NCBI RefSeq assembly: GCF_932526225.1
Contig: NC_064043.1
Location: 2,191,501-2,255,500, forward strand
Direction of reading: 5' to 3'
Length of the DNA: 64,000 nucleotides
Source: Nematostella vectensis
Lineage: Eukaryota; Cnidaria; Anthozoa; Actiniaria; Edwardsiidae
The position numbers and the translations under genes were made by a program. The notes under the pieces were generated by a model. The model did not search any database. It was given only the letters and a program-made list of their open reading frames with translations, and was not told the origin of the DNA. Shown in pieces: positions 1 to 14,000 of this stretch. Position 1 is the stretch's first letter; every line of letters begins with the position of its first letter.

Positions 1-2191
1 TAGAATACTCGCCCGTACCGTTACTCGCAGTCCTCAAGGAATGAACGCGTTATTACAGTAAAACCTCTTTAAAGCCACCCTCAATTAAATGGCCACTTGT
101 TCAAAACAGTCTCTGCCATTCGCACCAAGGTGCGAGAAAGCGTTCATTTCCATCGGCAGAACTGGGGAAATTATTTAATATTATTCGGTAAATAAAGCAT
201 TATTTAATAATAAGGCATTATTTTCAGGTGGTTATTAGAGATTTCTTTTCCTAAATTGTCAATAACAAATGTCTGGCTGACAGGGTCTCTTTAAGTCCCT
301 ACGCGAGTTTTTTTTCTTAAATGAATTTTAATATAGCATAAAACAAAGTTAAGACTTGCATGGCTATAAACATAACACAAATAATAGAAGACAAAATATA
401 GGAAAACCTTTTGCCTTTTTGGTCTATTAATGATCATAAAACGTTAAAGTAATTAGTGGATGTACCTCAAGTTTTGGTCAAACGGCTCCTGTGGATTTTA
501 CCCGAAAAGTCTTAATTGCGGTCTTTTCAAATTAACACAAAATAGTACCGTCTCAAGAGAAAGATTAAATTTTAAATCTTAGTTTTGCACCACACAGTAA
601 ATAGAATGAAGAGTGAAAAAAGTATTGAAATCGCGGTTAAAATGGATCTGATGTGAAAGGGGTAGGGGTGGCGATGAAGTGGAGGATGGTGATGGTGGTG
701 GTGAGGTTGATAAATCAATTATAGGAAAACGACCCTTTTCTTAATTTTACTCCGTGATTAAGATTGAGATTGAGATTGAGATTGAGATTGAGATTGCCGC
801 GGAGGCAGTGATCGTGTAAGTTGGACTCTTTCGAACGTGTTCACGAAATAGTGCTTCATGCAAATTAGTATTTACAAAAAACACATTATTCGGAAATGTT
901 TTGCTCTCGCCCCAGCCCACCTCGAACACGCGCGTCACAGGATTCCCATTATTCTAAAACAAAACATTCTGAATATCCCCGAAAGAGCCGACATGCAGTT
1001 TCCAATAAGACTTGTAATCCTTCGCCGCACCACAAGCACTAGGTGCTTTTTTCCTAGCAAACTCCAACAATACATCACAAACCAAATAAAGGCACAATTG
1101 AAGACAAGACAAACGAGGAAGTTTATTACATAGCAATTAGCATACATTAGCATCGCATTTCACAGACGGCGCATGTCAGCATATCGCGATGGCCCGGGCG
1201 CCGCGTCCAATGCATTACACCCTTGGCGCCCATTTATCCCTCATACATGTGATATTGTGACGTGAAGTGGTCTAAGTATCGTCCGACCCCTCACAATTAT
1301 CTTTGATTGGTAAATAATATCTTGTTAATTAGGTGACCAGAGAAAGAATAAACCAATCGGGGCAGAGCGCATGAATGCCTCGGGCTAGGCCTCAACTTGC
1401 TTGCTTAGTTACAATTAATTTTCAGACTGTACAGCATCGCACACATCGCGTTTAAAACGCCATTGAGTAGTCCCTCGCGACAAATATTGGCGCCCTCGTT
1501 GAACTGAATTATTCGTGGTTTGACATTCCGACGTTTGAATGTCCCTGGTAAAGAGACCTTGTTGAGAAGTCAAGGATAGTCAAGAATAAGGTCTTAGTTG
1601 TGTCGCCTGACAACAGCGCGCGCGATATCGCTCACCTTGAATGAATCAACCATTAGCATAGCATTGTAGGTAAATACTCGGTTTTCTTAGCGCTAAAGCA
1701 ACCGTAGAATTATTGTGTTGACATTATAGCTTAATTCTGCGTCCAGCTGTGAGCGAGAAAAAAATCATCAGTGGTGAATAGCATTCCACAGAGTAGATTC
1801 TCCAGTCAATCACGGCGTCAAAGTGTCATATTACTATGAAGCTCTCTAAATATAGCACGCTATACTAGACTAAGAACTAGTGATTGGACGGCCGGCCTCA
1901 GGTTCACTGTTTTATTTCTCTACTTAGGAAGGTTTCTGCACCGATGCCCACGGACTTGTGAGTTCATCCACTTGTGCGACGAAGGGCAATATTATAAAAC
2001 GGCTCGCTGCGAGTCTTTCATAGCAGTCAAGGCTTCGTAACACAGCTCATGTTCCGGAATTCGAACGCTGCGCTGGTGAAGACAGATTTGGAGTTGAGTT
2101 CCGATCAACATCACAAGAGGTCATGGGCAGCTAAGCGAGTTTAAATGCGATTCGGGATTGATTGCAAGGCTCAAGGGAATTCCGCTATATC
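1..2191. other. 5' flank and 5' UTR of ARHGEF17; no gene seen
   Basis: No convincing coding region. A GAGATT hexamer microsatellite lies at about 763-797. A TATA-like ATTATAAAA lies near 1991-1999, followed by GC-richer sequence leading to the ARHGEF17 start, so a promoter here is plausible but unproven. In the leader an ATG at about 2122 opens a three-codon uORF (ATG GGC AGC TAA), and an ATG at 2145 opens a 60-codon frame that overlaps the true start in another frame. Both could lower translation of the main frame; this is inference. Confidence 0.5.
1991..1999 (+). promoter_or_regulatory. possible TATA box upstream of ARHGEF17
   Basis: The sequence ATTATAAAA lies about 195 bases upstream of the chosen ARHGEF17 ATG and is followed by a GC-richer stretch. 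Position and sequence suit a TATA element, but such words are common in AT-rich DNA and no transcription start can be seen. Confidence 0.25.
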
Positions 2192-5099
2192 ATGTCGTCC
2201 ATTCACATTTCTCAGTTTGACACTAAGGCTGTTGGGTATAACACAAGAAGTACAAAGCAAGCGCGCTCCAAAACAGAGACGAGACTCGAGGTTCGCGAAA
2301 CTAGAGTGCAGACAACCGCAGGAATAGATATTCAACCGAGCGATTCTCGCTCCAGTACACAAACAACAACCCATGGCAAATCAATTCACAAAGGCTTAAA
2401 GATCTCGAAACCGCGAAGCCATGTTGCTAGTTCGTGGTGTAGTGAAGAGCCCTCTAATAATAACATAACAACCGAACACGTTTCCACCGCCATCCACTAT
2501 ATTGGAGGTCCTAAAAATATCAAACCCTCGCAGAAAAATGTTGTCTCTTGTAATACGCAGGCAAAAAGCGTGCGACCCTGGTGTAGAAGCTCGTTAATGA
2601 TGGAGAGCGAGCGAGGTACTCTCGCCGGCTCGAACCACATACCGGGGATACCTAAACTAGCAGCAAACGAACAATCGACTCAGCGAGTCGAACGTACCAT
2701 CTATAACACAACCCCTGTAGCTAGTATAACAAGCTTTCAGCAGAATTTCACTAAGGCGTCGAGCTCGGCAAAGAACGTGCGAAGCGTAGTGACAGATTTC
2801 AAAAGCACCTCGAGTAAGCCGAGTTCGGAAGAGACAACGGGTAAACAGACAGACGAATTGCGTGTCATAGGGCAATCGGGATTGAACCCGTGGAATGTGA
2901 GCCCTGCTAGTGCGACTGCGGACTGCTTTCCCAGTAAAGCGGATCGCTCCAATCCTTATGGCAAACTGAGAAGCAGAAATGAGAAGCAGCGGAGTGATTT
3001 CCACCAAGTCGGTGTTGATCAATCGCAAATGGACGGCCTAGTAGGGCGAAGCGCTCGCAGCCGAGCTCAGCAGAGCGAAAACACGAACACAGATGTTGGT
3101 GAATCGAGCGCTGCACTCTACGACTACGAATCTCAGGAGCAGTGCACTCGACACACGAATTACAAGCATTACTCCTCGACTTGCCGTTCTGGGCCGCCAA
3201 GCACATATACGGAATCGGCAAGCGATGGATTCAGCAGCTCGCAAAGTGACGCTAGTATGTCTTCGTCGGCGGATCTCTCACGGACTAATACGAGTTCCTC
3301 GAAGCGCAGAAAACGCGTAAAACGCAAAGTCTCGGGGAAATCGATCGGAGCGAGGGAGAGAGATGACAACACAAGCGAGGGAGAGTCGGATACCCTGCGT
3401 CGACATGATCGGCGCTTTCGGAAACGGGATGACGAAGGAATTCAAGCATTAGCCGCGAAATCCAGTGAGCAATCAGCGAAAGGGCAAACGTATGTATTGG
3501 GGAGTACGACTACCGGAGCAAAAGCTGGCAGCCAATTCAGGTCAAGTAGTTTAACTTCTGTCAGTTCTACTGAAGGCAATAAAGGTAGTTCGCGGACGCA
3601 ATCGCCTTCTCTTACTCCAAGAGGGGCTACCTTGGCAAAGAAAATTCAAATCCAGTCGTTTTCGGCGGTTTATACGAGTTTTAATAAGGACAACAAAGAG
3701 AACCAGCCACGGAGGCGAGCCTCGACTGAGGAGAGAACTCGTGACAGAATCATGGAAAGATCAATCAATTCAGATAACACAGGGTCAGGGGCTAGTCTGG
3801 ATAAGGAACATGGGTCTGAGCGAGGGAGCTCCGTACCCAGCAAGGGCAGGCCGTTCACTCTCAGGAATAAGAGGTTCCGAATGAAGAGGAGTTCGTCTAA
3901 GGATACCTCTAGTCCTTACACAAGTGATGCAGACAGCACCGCGAGTACCCCTCAGTACCGGTGTGCTGAGGACAGATACTCCTCAGACCAGGACATCACG
4001 CACTTTACAGACCAGCAAGCAAGTAGAACGTCTATATCCCCCATCCCTACCATCCCCCCGGCAACCAACATCTCTAGTTCATCTGCCGACAGTTCCTTCC
4101 AGACTCATGCAGTAGGTAGTCTCGAGGACGAGGTGTTCTCAACCAGGACGTATGGTATGGGGAGGGAGGCTATGGAGAGTAGTTTTATGAAAGGAGAGGA
4201 GGGTTTGGGTGGTCGGGATACTGGGCATGCTACCCTTGGTGAACCCACCCCAACAGTTGTAATACCAGGGTCTGCATCGGAGCAAAGTGATGACGATGAT
4301 GTTTGGGTTTCGCAAAGCTACCCACCTCGAAGGGCCTACCCAGAACCGCCACAGTCTCTCACATCACCATACAGCTTTAACAGACCTTTGTCGATCGTGA
4401 ACGAGCAGGAAGAAATGGAAAATACTCTATATAGCAACAGTGAGGGTGGTGAGACCTCCAATAAACGCAACGGCTTTCAGGCAAGGAAGACCTCAAAAGA
4501 GGGGAGAAAGGACACGGGCGCTGAGGTGTCCCCCCTGAGGCGAGCATCATATGTGAGGGCACAACAAAATGTTGGAGATTTTGCACTGTTCCGTTCTTTT
4601 GATGATGATTCACAATATGAACCTATCATGATGCCAGATTTGGATTCAGATAATCATTCTCACAAATCAAAGTCTAGTTCCAAACATTCAAAAAAGAACA
4701 GGAAGTCTAAAGAAGGTTCTCTTGATAATTTTATATCTCCTAAAGAAATTGTAAAGTCATATAGCAATTCTGACCAGGAAAATAGTTTGGAATTACTTGA
4801 GGAGCAGGAGGGGGACTTGATATCCTTCGATGATGGCAATGGTGATAGTCCTTGCGAATCTAAAGGGGTTGACGGTTCTGGGGAACCAGTGAAAAAAAGA
4901 AAGAAGAAGATATCTAGACCCAAAATCCCAACAATATTCTATGCTGATGAAACTAAATCAACCGAGGAAGAGGAGGAGGGCAATGATGACATTGATGATG
5001 ATGATGTGAGTGAAGGGATGGTTGTGCAGAAAGCAAGGGAGGAAACAATGGGACAGGATTCCATGGATGAGAAATGCATAGGAGGGTCTACAGAAGAGG
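2192..5099 (+). CDS. ARHGEF17: ARHGEF17 exon 1: long disordered N-terminal region
   Basis: 969 codons in one exon. I start at the ATG at 2192 (MSSIHISQF), which has A at -3; the open frame runs ten codons further upstream, but without another ATG. The composition is rich in Ser, Thr, Arg and Glu with no membrane segment or fold I can recognise. There are basic patches (KRRKRVKRK near residue 370; KKRKKK near 905) and acidic Asp/Glu runs near the end. It ends GAA GAG G|GTAAGA in phase 1. The human gene likewise has a very large first coding exon that is poorly conserved, so the match rests on position and the joined reading frame. Confidence 0.88.
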
Positions 5100-8000
5100 G
5101 TAAGATCAATTTATATTAAAAATAAAAAGTTAAACATTTTAATATCCATTGAATGGTGGATCAAAACCTGATCTTTGAAGTTTACGATTTGTCAAATTCT
5201 CAGATTCTGGTAAAGGAATTTCTTATATGCCTATCAAGTGACAATAAAATGTGTTAGGGGTATTTGTGTTAAAAACATCTAGTATCTTTCTAAGCAAATC
5301 TATCAAGCAATTTTAATCCTTTGTGCAATACATTTTTGTTTTCATAAAAAAAATACCAAAAAAAAAACATCTCAATTTAAAAGAGAACAATTGTGGGATT
5401 ACTATACCATCCCTCCTTACAATACAATCAAGGGCTTCCAAAATTTCTGTTACTGGTAAAAAATATTGCATGACACACAGTAAATTCTCTATCAAATGAA
5501 CTCTCTAAAAGAGTATGATCTGTTGCTCAATACCGATCATACCAGAGTCCAAGTTATGCCCCAAAATGTGATAGCGAGTTGATATCTTACAATCAAGTTA
5601 TAAATAACCCACTGATTATATGAAATCTTTTTGCATAATACATAATGTAAAGGCATAGCAAATGTGATCATGGCATAGACTGTTCATTTGAATGGGAATT
5701 TGGTGTTTTTTTTTCAACTGGCCTAGCATGTGAGCTGCAAAAGTTCCTGGTGTAGGTAGGGCAATCTCAGGATTATGTCTGTTATGAATTGAGCGATGCA
5801 TTGTCTAAGATATTTTTTTTTAATAACAAAGGAAATACTGAATGTCAGTATATCAGATTATCCAATCCAAAGCAGCTAATTTTTATACCTCAAAATTTCC
5901 ATTTCTATTCTAGCCTTGAGAGGTTTAACTATAGTCATTGGTATAAAATGAGACAACTTGAAGAAAAGGTACGTTTGAATTTGGTTGAAATTCAAATGTC
6001 ATCAACATAGGATAGGTTTTGATGGTATCAGCTTCCCAACATACTTATCAGACATACTAAACATCTTTCTACTCGTTCTGTTTTTAGTATCATCAGATTC
6101 ATCTCTTTGCTAGGGTATCTTGTGCTTTGTTTGATTGAAAATCCATTTGAGAATAGAATCACAAATATGATTAGATTGATTGTTTTAATTTATCAGCAAA
6201 TTATTTATTTTCAGTGTAAACGTTGAAAATAATACATCAGCTTAGGTGTTTTGAAGTAACATTGACAATGTGATTTTTTAGGAATATATTGACATGTTTA
6301 ATTTCATGAACAATCATATTGTTAAATATTCTATTTACAAGAAAATGTTTATTATAAACAGTGTGCCTGTATTAAGGGGCTTATGGGAATTTAGCATAAA
6401 ACCTTAGATGACAAGTGATAGGCCATATTTGCTTTTAAAGCCTACAATGTGGGATTTTTGTATTAAGTTTCAAAAAATCCTTGTTCATCCTATATGTATT
6501 ACATGGATAATTCCCTGATTAATAAGGCTAAAATGAATCTCCCAATCTGTATTTTATTCTTGTTACACAGTTTCATTATGATTTTACCTCAAAAGCAACT
6601 GAAATATATTCAAACCACAATTTTACTCATGTTTTGTTGTTCACTGTGTGCAATTAAGTGGCCCCCAGGCTGTTTGGTTCTAAATGCACTGAGCTATTGT
6701 GCATAAAATAGTACCAAATATGATTGACCTTCCTCTAGAGATTGCTGAGAGAACTTGAATATAAGAGATCTTATTTATTCTTTCCCTTGTGAACAGCAGG
6801 TGGCTATTATCTTAGAGGCAACCCGATTCAATATATAGCTCACAGATCATCTGATTTGCTTGAGGGAATTCAAGTATATCTAGTTCATTGTCCGATATTT
6901 AACATCATTTATTATTGCTTTAGGAATTACCCTTAGTTCCAATGCATGAAACTCAGAAATATAAGGAGGCCATCAGAGGTCCCTATGACAGGCATTGTCA
7001 GACAACACTACAATGCTTGTATTGAACAAGCAAACTGTACCATGTCAATAAGATAAATATTGTATTTGTCTACTGTATTTATGCAGAATTACAGAGAGCA
7101 TTTGCACCTTACCATTAATTTTCCCATTTTTATTTACAGTATTTTGTATAAGTATAAATAAAATCATTTTCATTACAAAGAATCAAACTATAAATTTTAT
7201 GCTTTTTCTTTAATTTCAGGGGATGCCATCCTTTCTGATTATGCCATAAAGTGTCCTGGGTTTTAAAGTTTTTTTTTTTTAGTTATTAGAACATCTTGGT
7301 TTTGTTATAATTTAAAAAAAAATCATTACCCATGGATTGTACAGTAATGAAAGCCACGAGTGCCATCAATCTCATTTCAATAATCCGAGTACCATGTGGA
7401 TACATGGATTCCATGGTTTTATAAATCATACTTGGTAAAATATATGTACTGTAATATAGTAAACGTTACATCAACAATAATGACAAAAAAACAATAACAA
7501 ATAATTTCACTCTATGCTTTGCTACACTTTGTGTACTGTATATTATTCAAGATAGCTGTATGCACATCAATCTTATTATATCATTATAACAGTATACTTT
7601 TTTTTACTCTATACTCCTTTGCATTATCATTATTACTGTATTTAAAAAAAAATGCTTTATTTATATTATCATTTGAAAAATATTATTTATATTATCATTT
7701 GAAAAATATTACTATTATTACTATTATTATTAGTACTGTATTTGTGTTATTATAATTGTTATTACTGTTAGTACTATCGCTATTACTATTGCTATGGTTA
7801 TTGCTATGAATATTACTATTGCTATTGCTATGAATATTACTATATTTCCAGACACAATTCCAACACCTCTAGAGGTTACTTGAACATTGACAGAATTAAT
7901 GATATAACGTCTGTAGTTATTTCGACTATTCTTATATTTCTCTTTTTTTATTTTAATTTTATGAATCTATTTTTAGCTTTGTCTTCCCTATAAAGTTGAC

Positions 8001-11000
8001 AGTCAACTGGAATAACTAATTTGCTGTTACGGTAGTTTGGCACCGACATTCTTTAATGCACTCTATAATAAGTTTACTTGTTCCATAAAAATGTTTCAAT
8101 AATATTTACAATAATTGAATGCTATCTTTTATTTGTAGATTTGGACATGATTGAGAATTCTTCCAAGAGAAACACTCTTGTTGCAATTGAAAGTGATGAT
8201 GAGAGTAGTACTCCGAAAATTGGCTGTTCTCCAGTCCCTGATGTAACAGATGAAGAACGGATGACACTCATTGCTGATGAAGGCTTGACAAAGAGCAGAA
8301 GTGCAAGGCTTTCTCCCTATCCTACTCCCCCACAAATCACAACTGACTTATATATTGAAGATAATGATGAGGACGATTCAAGTTTGAAAAAAGTTGAAAC
8401 TATTTATGATCTGTGTGAGGAAGAGAAAGATGGAATTTCATACATTGACGATGAGCATGGCTTGTACCAGGATGTGAAAAGTGTAGAAAGTTACGGAACC
8501 CAAAGCGACACCATTGAGTCACCAGAGCCTAAACATGTACATGATAAGTACTCATTATCTACAAGTGGGTTTAGTGAGGCCATAGGAGAATTATCAGATA
8601 GTGAAGAGATACCGACAGATAACAATCTATTGATTGGAAATGGTAAGAGTAGCAGTGATGACGGATGGCGTTCTCAAAGTGACCCAAGTGGGGGTGGAAG
8701 GACTAATGGTGCAGGTGCCCCATTGTGTGAAACCATTGCCGAAGCAGCAGAGTTAAACAATTACAGGAACAGTAATAGTGCACCAAACCTGATAACTGAA
8801 AAGGTGATGAAAGAGTCTGCCCAATTAGCAAAAAGAGTAAGTAAAAATCACCTAGACGTTAGGCCGACTGTGTCTAGGACTAAATCGACTCCATCCGCTT
8901 TTCTGATGCCTTCTGTTGAGAGAATGGAACTTGTGCGACGTAAGAGTGAGGGCAGCATGGATGATTTCCATATTGAGGGAAGTATGGACGATGATTTTGA
9001 ATCCTCTGAGGAGTATGCAAAGAATATCAGGGCAGTTAAGTCAGCACCAACGACTCCAACTGCACCCAGAAAACAGATTTATCAAAACCAATTTTCAGCT
9101 GAAAAAACTCAAATGAAGCTTGCAAAGCTTGCAGCTATGGAACCTATTTATGAAACACCTCCTACTGAAACTGTGAAGCCTATTCCCTTACCGGAGCCTG
9201 TAAAGCTTGAACGAAAGAGTGGACTTATTCCTGCTACAGACGAGACAAGGCCCCCAGTTACAGGCACATCAACCAAGTCTAAAGCCAAGCAGAGCGTAAG
9301 TTAAATGTCCCTACTAGTCTAAAGCCAAGCAGAGCGTAAGTTAAATGTCCCTTTAGTCTAAAGCCAAGCAGAGCGTAAGTTAAATGTCCCTACTAGTCTA
9401 GAGCCAAGCAGAGCGTAAGTAAAATGTCCCTACTATCTAGGTGGAGGTCCTGGAATGTTATACAGGGTGATTAATCACTAAAAAACAAAGTTCTGGCTTC
9501 CTCTGTCTATTATTATGTCTTTTGTCAGAGTTCCCTCTTTTTGATGACACTCCCTTTCTGAGGATCAGTAAAGTTTTTCACGTTACTTTCTGTTTAGAAA
9601 AAACATCAGTCCGTTACGTGAAATACGCCTGCACTAACAGTAATTCAGCCATGGTGGACGAACATCATAGGTCAATAAACTCTACTCGACGAGTCTAAAA
9701 ATGGGATCCACACTGAGTTATACTTAAAAGTTACTTTGCTGTTGGCTCACAACAACTAATTATTTCACTACCTAGAACTGAGTAAACATTACCTTTTGCT
9801 AGACTAAACTTATTTATTTACCTGTTAGCAGTCCTGGTTTCTTCTCTTCAACGTGCCAACTCATTCATTCTCTGCTTTCATTCATTCCCATTTGTAAACA
9901 TGGCCGCCACTCCGGCCTAGTTTTCTGCAGAACTACTTACACAGGAAGCCCACATACTCAAAATTAAAATACTCCTTCGGGAAAACCAATTAGTGAAAAA
10001 AGCTACATAACACAAGTTTTTAGTAAATTAGGGGCGTAATGACCAAGTCTGGGCGGGTAATTAGGCTCGTAATAGTTGCGCTGTTAAATCATCGCCATAA
10101 GTTTGCGGCTATATGAAGCCGTCAAGTTATCGTTTTAATCGATAATTATCGCCGAGTTTGACGTACGTGCACGTATACACTAGCCTGTTGTCCTGTAAAC
10201 TTTGTGAATTAATTGTTTATTTTATTTTTGACAGGAAATCAAAAGACACGTGTTGCAGAACCTCCTAGACACAGAGCAGTCTTACGTCCAGAACTTACAG
10301 TACTTAGTCACGGTAAGACGTCACTTCCGGTCAACTAAGCGCCAATTTGACTAGCAGCAAACCTTTAAACTATAATGACATCATCAATAATAATGATTGC
10401 GTATAATATTATTTAATAGTTGCTCGCACAGGAAAGCGCCGTTCCCCAACTCCAAAAAGCGTCTTTTCTTATTTATAACATGCCATATGTCCCATTTTAC
10501 GTAAGATTGTCTGTCTGATAAAGCATCCATCGGCTGATTTGTAGAAGCTATCTTTTTAAAAAAAATTGGTAAATGAAGCATGAAACTTTGATTTTAGAAG
10601 GTTATTTCAATATTTCATCACATAATTTGTCTTTCGATATCGAATAAAAACAATCACAAAAATGTAGCTGCCTTGGTCTAGTTAAGTTCTATTTGGTCGC
10701 CGGCAGAGTGAGGGTCAAGACCAGGGTCATGGCATACACATACAGTGGTTTTGGTATATCTAAAGATAATCCGCCGTTCTTTAGAAGACCTTAACCACAA
10801 ATTAACATATTGCAAAATTTATTAAAATGCAAAGCGGGGAGAAGGATTGGGCAATTTTGTGCTCTAAGCTTGGTCCGCGTGCCAACGAAAGAATAATGTA
10901 TTGCATTACATCAAATGTTTCCTATAGATATTTTCATCGTATCATCAGATGATTCTTCCCTTTTCCCAGTTCACATTCCTTGTCTTGAGTTTTGCCGCAC

Positions 11001-14000
11001 AGCACAGCACCGTGTCTCAAATGTGGTTCTCGCTAGGAGGCAAGAGCCGGCAAGTACAAGCTCAACACAAGTGAGAGTTGGCCAAACACGAATGCAAGAA
11101 AATCAATCAATTGAGTTCTCTTGCGCTTGCACTTTTGCTTGTGTTCGAGTGAGAATCGGAAAATTACGAGCGTTGCGCTCTTGCGTCCAAGAGAGAACCA
11201 ACCTTCACTGACCCAGTGGGACCGCATGGGTACATGGGATATAATAAGCCGTGTCGCGTGGGGGCCGCAAATGTTTGCACAAATGTTGTTATTTATAGCG
11301 TTAATCCGGAAATCGCGAGTAAATTCGTTAAATTGCTCACTATTTTAGATCCAGTCTTTTTTTTTTTTGGATCATAAGGTCATCTCGCATAATGCCGATT
11401 GCGTTTTGGTTAGATAGGCTCCCACTTTTACGCAACTCTGATAAATGGCTAATGGTCGAAGTTTTTTTTGTTTAATTAGAAATATGCCAAATTTAGATTT
11501 TATTCATAATTTTCTGGTCTTAGCCCTGAAGATGTTTTAGGTTGGCTTTGCTTTATTATTTAAGATTGCTTCACAGTTTTTTTTCGCTGCCATCCATACA
11601 GACTTGATATCCATATTAAATCTCGTGCAAAACGCATATATGAAATCCGATCACGCCACATGATGGACGTACATGCCAACCATTCTCGTGTTATTACGAA
11701 CCATTACCATGCCAAGGTCGCGTGTTGCGTGATTCACCAACAGCTTGTGTCAGCAGGGGGTATTTGCGGCGTCATGCAATCCGAGAAAACCAAAAATCAC
11801 ACAATCTTCAACCTTTAATGGAATTGTAATACCAGCATTAATGTAATTTAGAAGTACTAATTGATCTCGTGGGGTTGGACTGTTTGTAGTAGACTTTGCG
11901 TGTGTTCACACTGAAAATATCTTTTTAATGGAATTAGGAAAATTCTTGGAATGTTGTTATCAATCTGTTAGTGTTATTTTACCCCCTCAAGCTTTATTCC
12001 ACTCAGATGAATAGTTTGTTAAGCGAAAGAGGATTCCCTGGATAGCCAATTAGCACTGCACTTGAGCAGTGGAACACTAGATCCACATCGCATAGTCCAT
12101 ATGGAACACTTGATCGCATTCAAAAGCTTATAAGCTAGAGAGGCTTGCAATAAAAATCCTTTGTTGCGTATTGTGATTTATGTAGTAGGATCAATATAAA
12201 AGTTCCGCTTCATAAAGGATGACATTTTCAAACAACCTAGGCGTCGTCATAGTCATTATAGAAGCAATTATTAATTTCAGTTAAAGTTTATCTCCTAAAT
12301 CTAGCCGATTGTGCCTGAGGCCATGTTCTTTATCTTGCGAACTCGGCATGAGTCAGCACGACAAAGGGTATTCCCTCTGTATAACGGACACTACAGGGTC
12401 GAGAAGATAAAGGACATATACAGTGTACCCTCTGTATAACGGACACTACCGGGTCGTGTAGATAACGGACATATACATTGTTCCCTCTATATAACGGACA
12501 CTACCGGGTCGTGAAGATAAAGGACATATACAGTGTACCCTCTGTATAACGGACACCACAGGGTCGTGAAGATAAAGGATATATACAGTGTACCCTCTGT
12601 ATAACGGACACTACCGGGTCGAGAAGATAAAGGACATTTTCATTGTACCCTCTGTATAACGGACACTACCGGGTCGAGAAGATAAAGGACATATACATTG
12701 TACCCTCTGTATAATGGACACTACCGGGTCGTGAAGATAAAAGACATATACAGTGTACCCTCTGTTTCACGGACACTACCAGGTCGTGAAGATAAAGGCC
12801 ATATACAGTGTACCCTCTGTATAACGGACACCACCGGGTCGTGAAGATAAAGGATATATACAGTGTACCCTCTGTACAACGGACACTACCGGGTCGTGAA
12901 GATAAAGGACATATACTTTGTACCCTCTGTATAACGGGCACTACCGGGTCGTGAAGATAAAGGACATATACAGTGTACCCTCTGTATAACGGGCACTACC
13001 GGGTCGTGAAGATAAACGACATATACAGTGTACCCTCTGTATAACGGACAATACCGGGTCGTGAAGATAAAGGACATATACAGTGTACCCTCTGTATAAC
13101 GGGCACTACCGGGTCGAGAAGATAAAGGACATATACAGTGTACCCTCTGTATAACGGACATCCGGTATTGTGAAGGGAAAGGGCGTACAAAGTGTACCCT
13201 CTCTTTAACATAGCGGGAATATTGTGCGAAGGTTAAGATATTTTTGTGTAGAACTTTCGAACGTGATTGGATGCCGATGTGCATGGTTTATTTGAGTACA
13301 GGTGGCTAATAAGCCTCTGAATAAAAGCTGTGACTACTTCTGATTTGTAATTCTTCTTTTCAGAACTATCTGAAACCTCTTAAGAGACCAGAAAACGCGA
13401 ACATCGTGGAGCCAGCACAGGTTGATGAGATGTTCTACCAGATTCCAGATATCTTACTCTGCCACGAGTTCTTTCTTGATCAGCTACAGGCGCGCGTCAA
13501 TGACTGGCATGACAAGCAGAAGATTGGGGATATCATAGTCGCATCGGTAGGTTGACAATGCGGTGTTGATGATGATGATGATGATAATGATGACAATGAT
13601 GATGATACTGATGACAAGCAGAAGATCGGAGATATCATAGTCGCATCGGTAGGTTGACAATGAGGTGTTGATGATGATGATACTGATGATGATGATGATT
13701 GTGATGACAAGAAAAGTAATGATGATAGTGGTGGTAATGATGATGAACATGGTGATGATGAATGGCGATGGTAAATTAATGGCAACACCTTTCTTGTATA
13801 CCAGTTCACCAAGTGCTTCCTGATGGACGCGTACAGTGCTTTCATCAATCATTTCCTGCATGCCCGCGCTGCCGTCAGGGTAGCCACCATGTCACGTCCA
13901 GGCTTTGCGCGGTTTATCGAGGTAAATTTGGATAATAATTATTAAAACTGTGCGCTACTTATTTTGGTGTGCTGGTGCCGTGTCGACACGTTTCCATTTT

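Noticed and set aside
12666-13284. Antisense frames with YRGYTVY-type repeats
   Set aside because: Frame-rotating translation of the 55-bp intronic array; no splice or start evidence.
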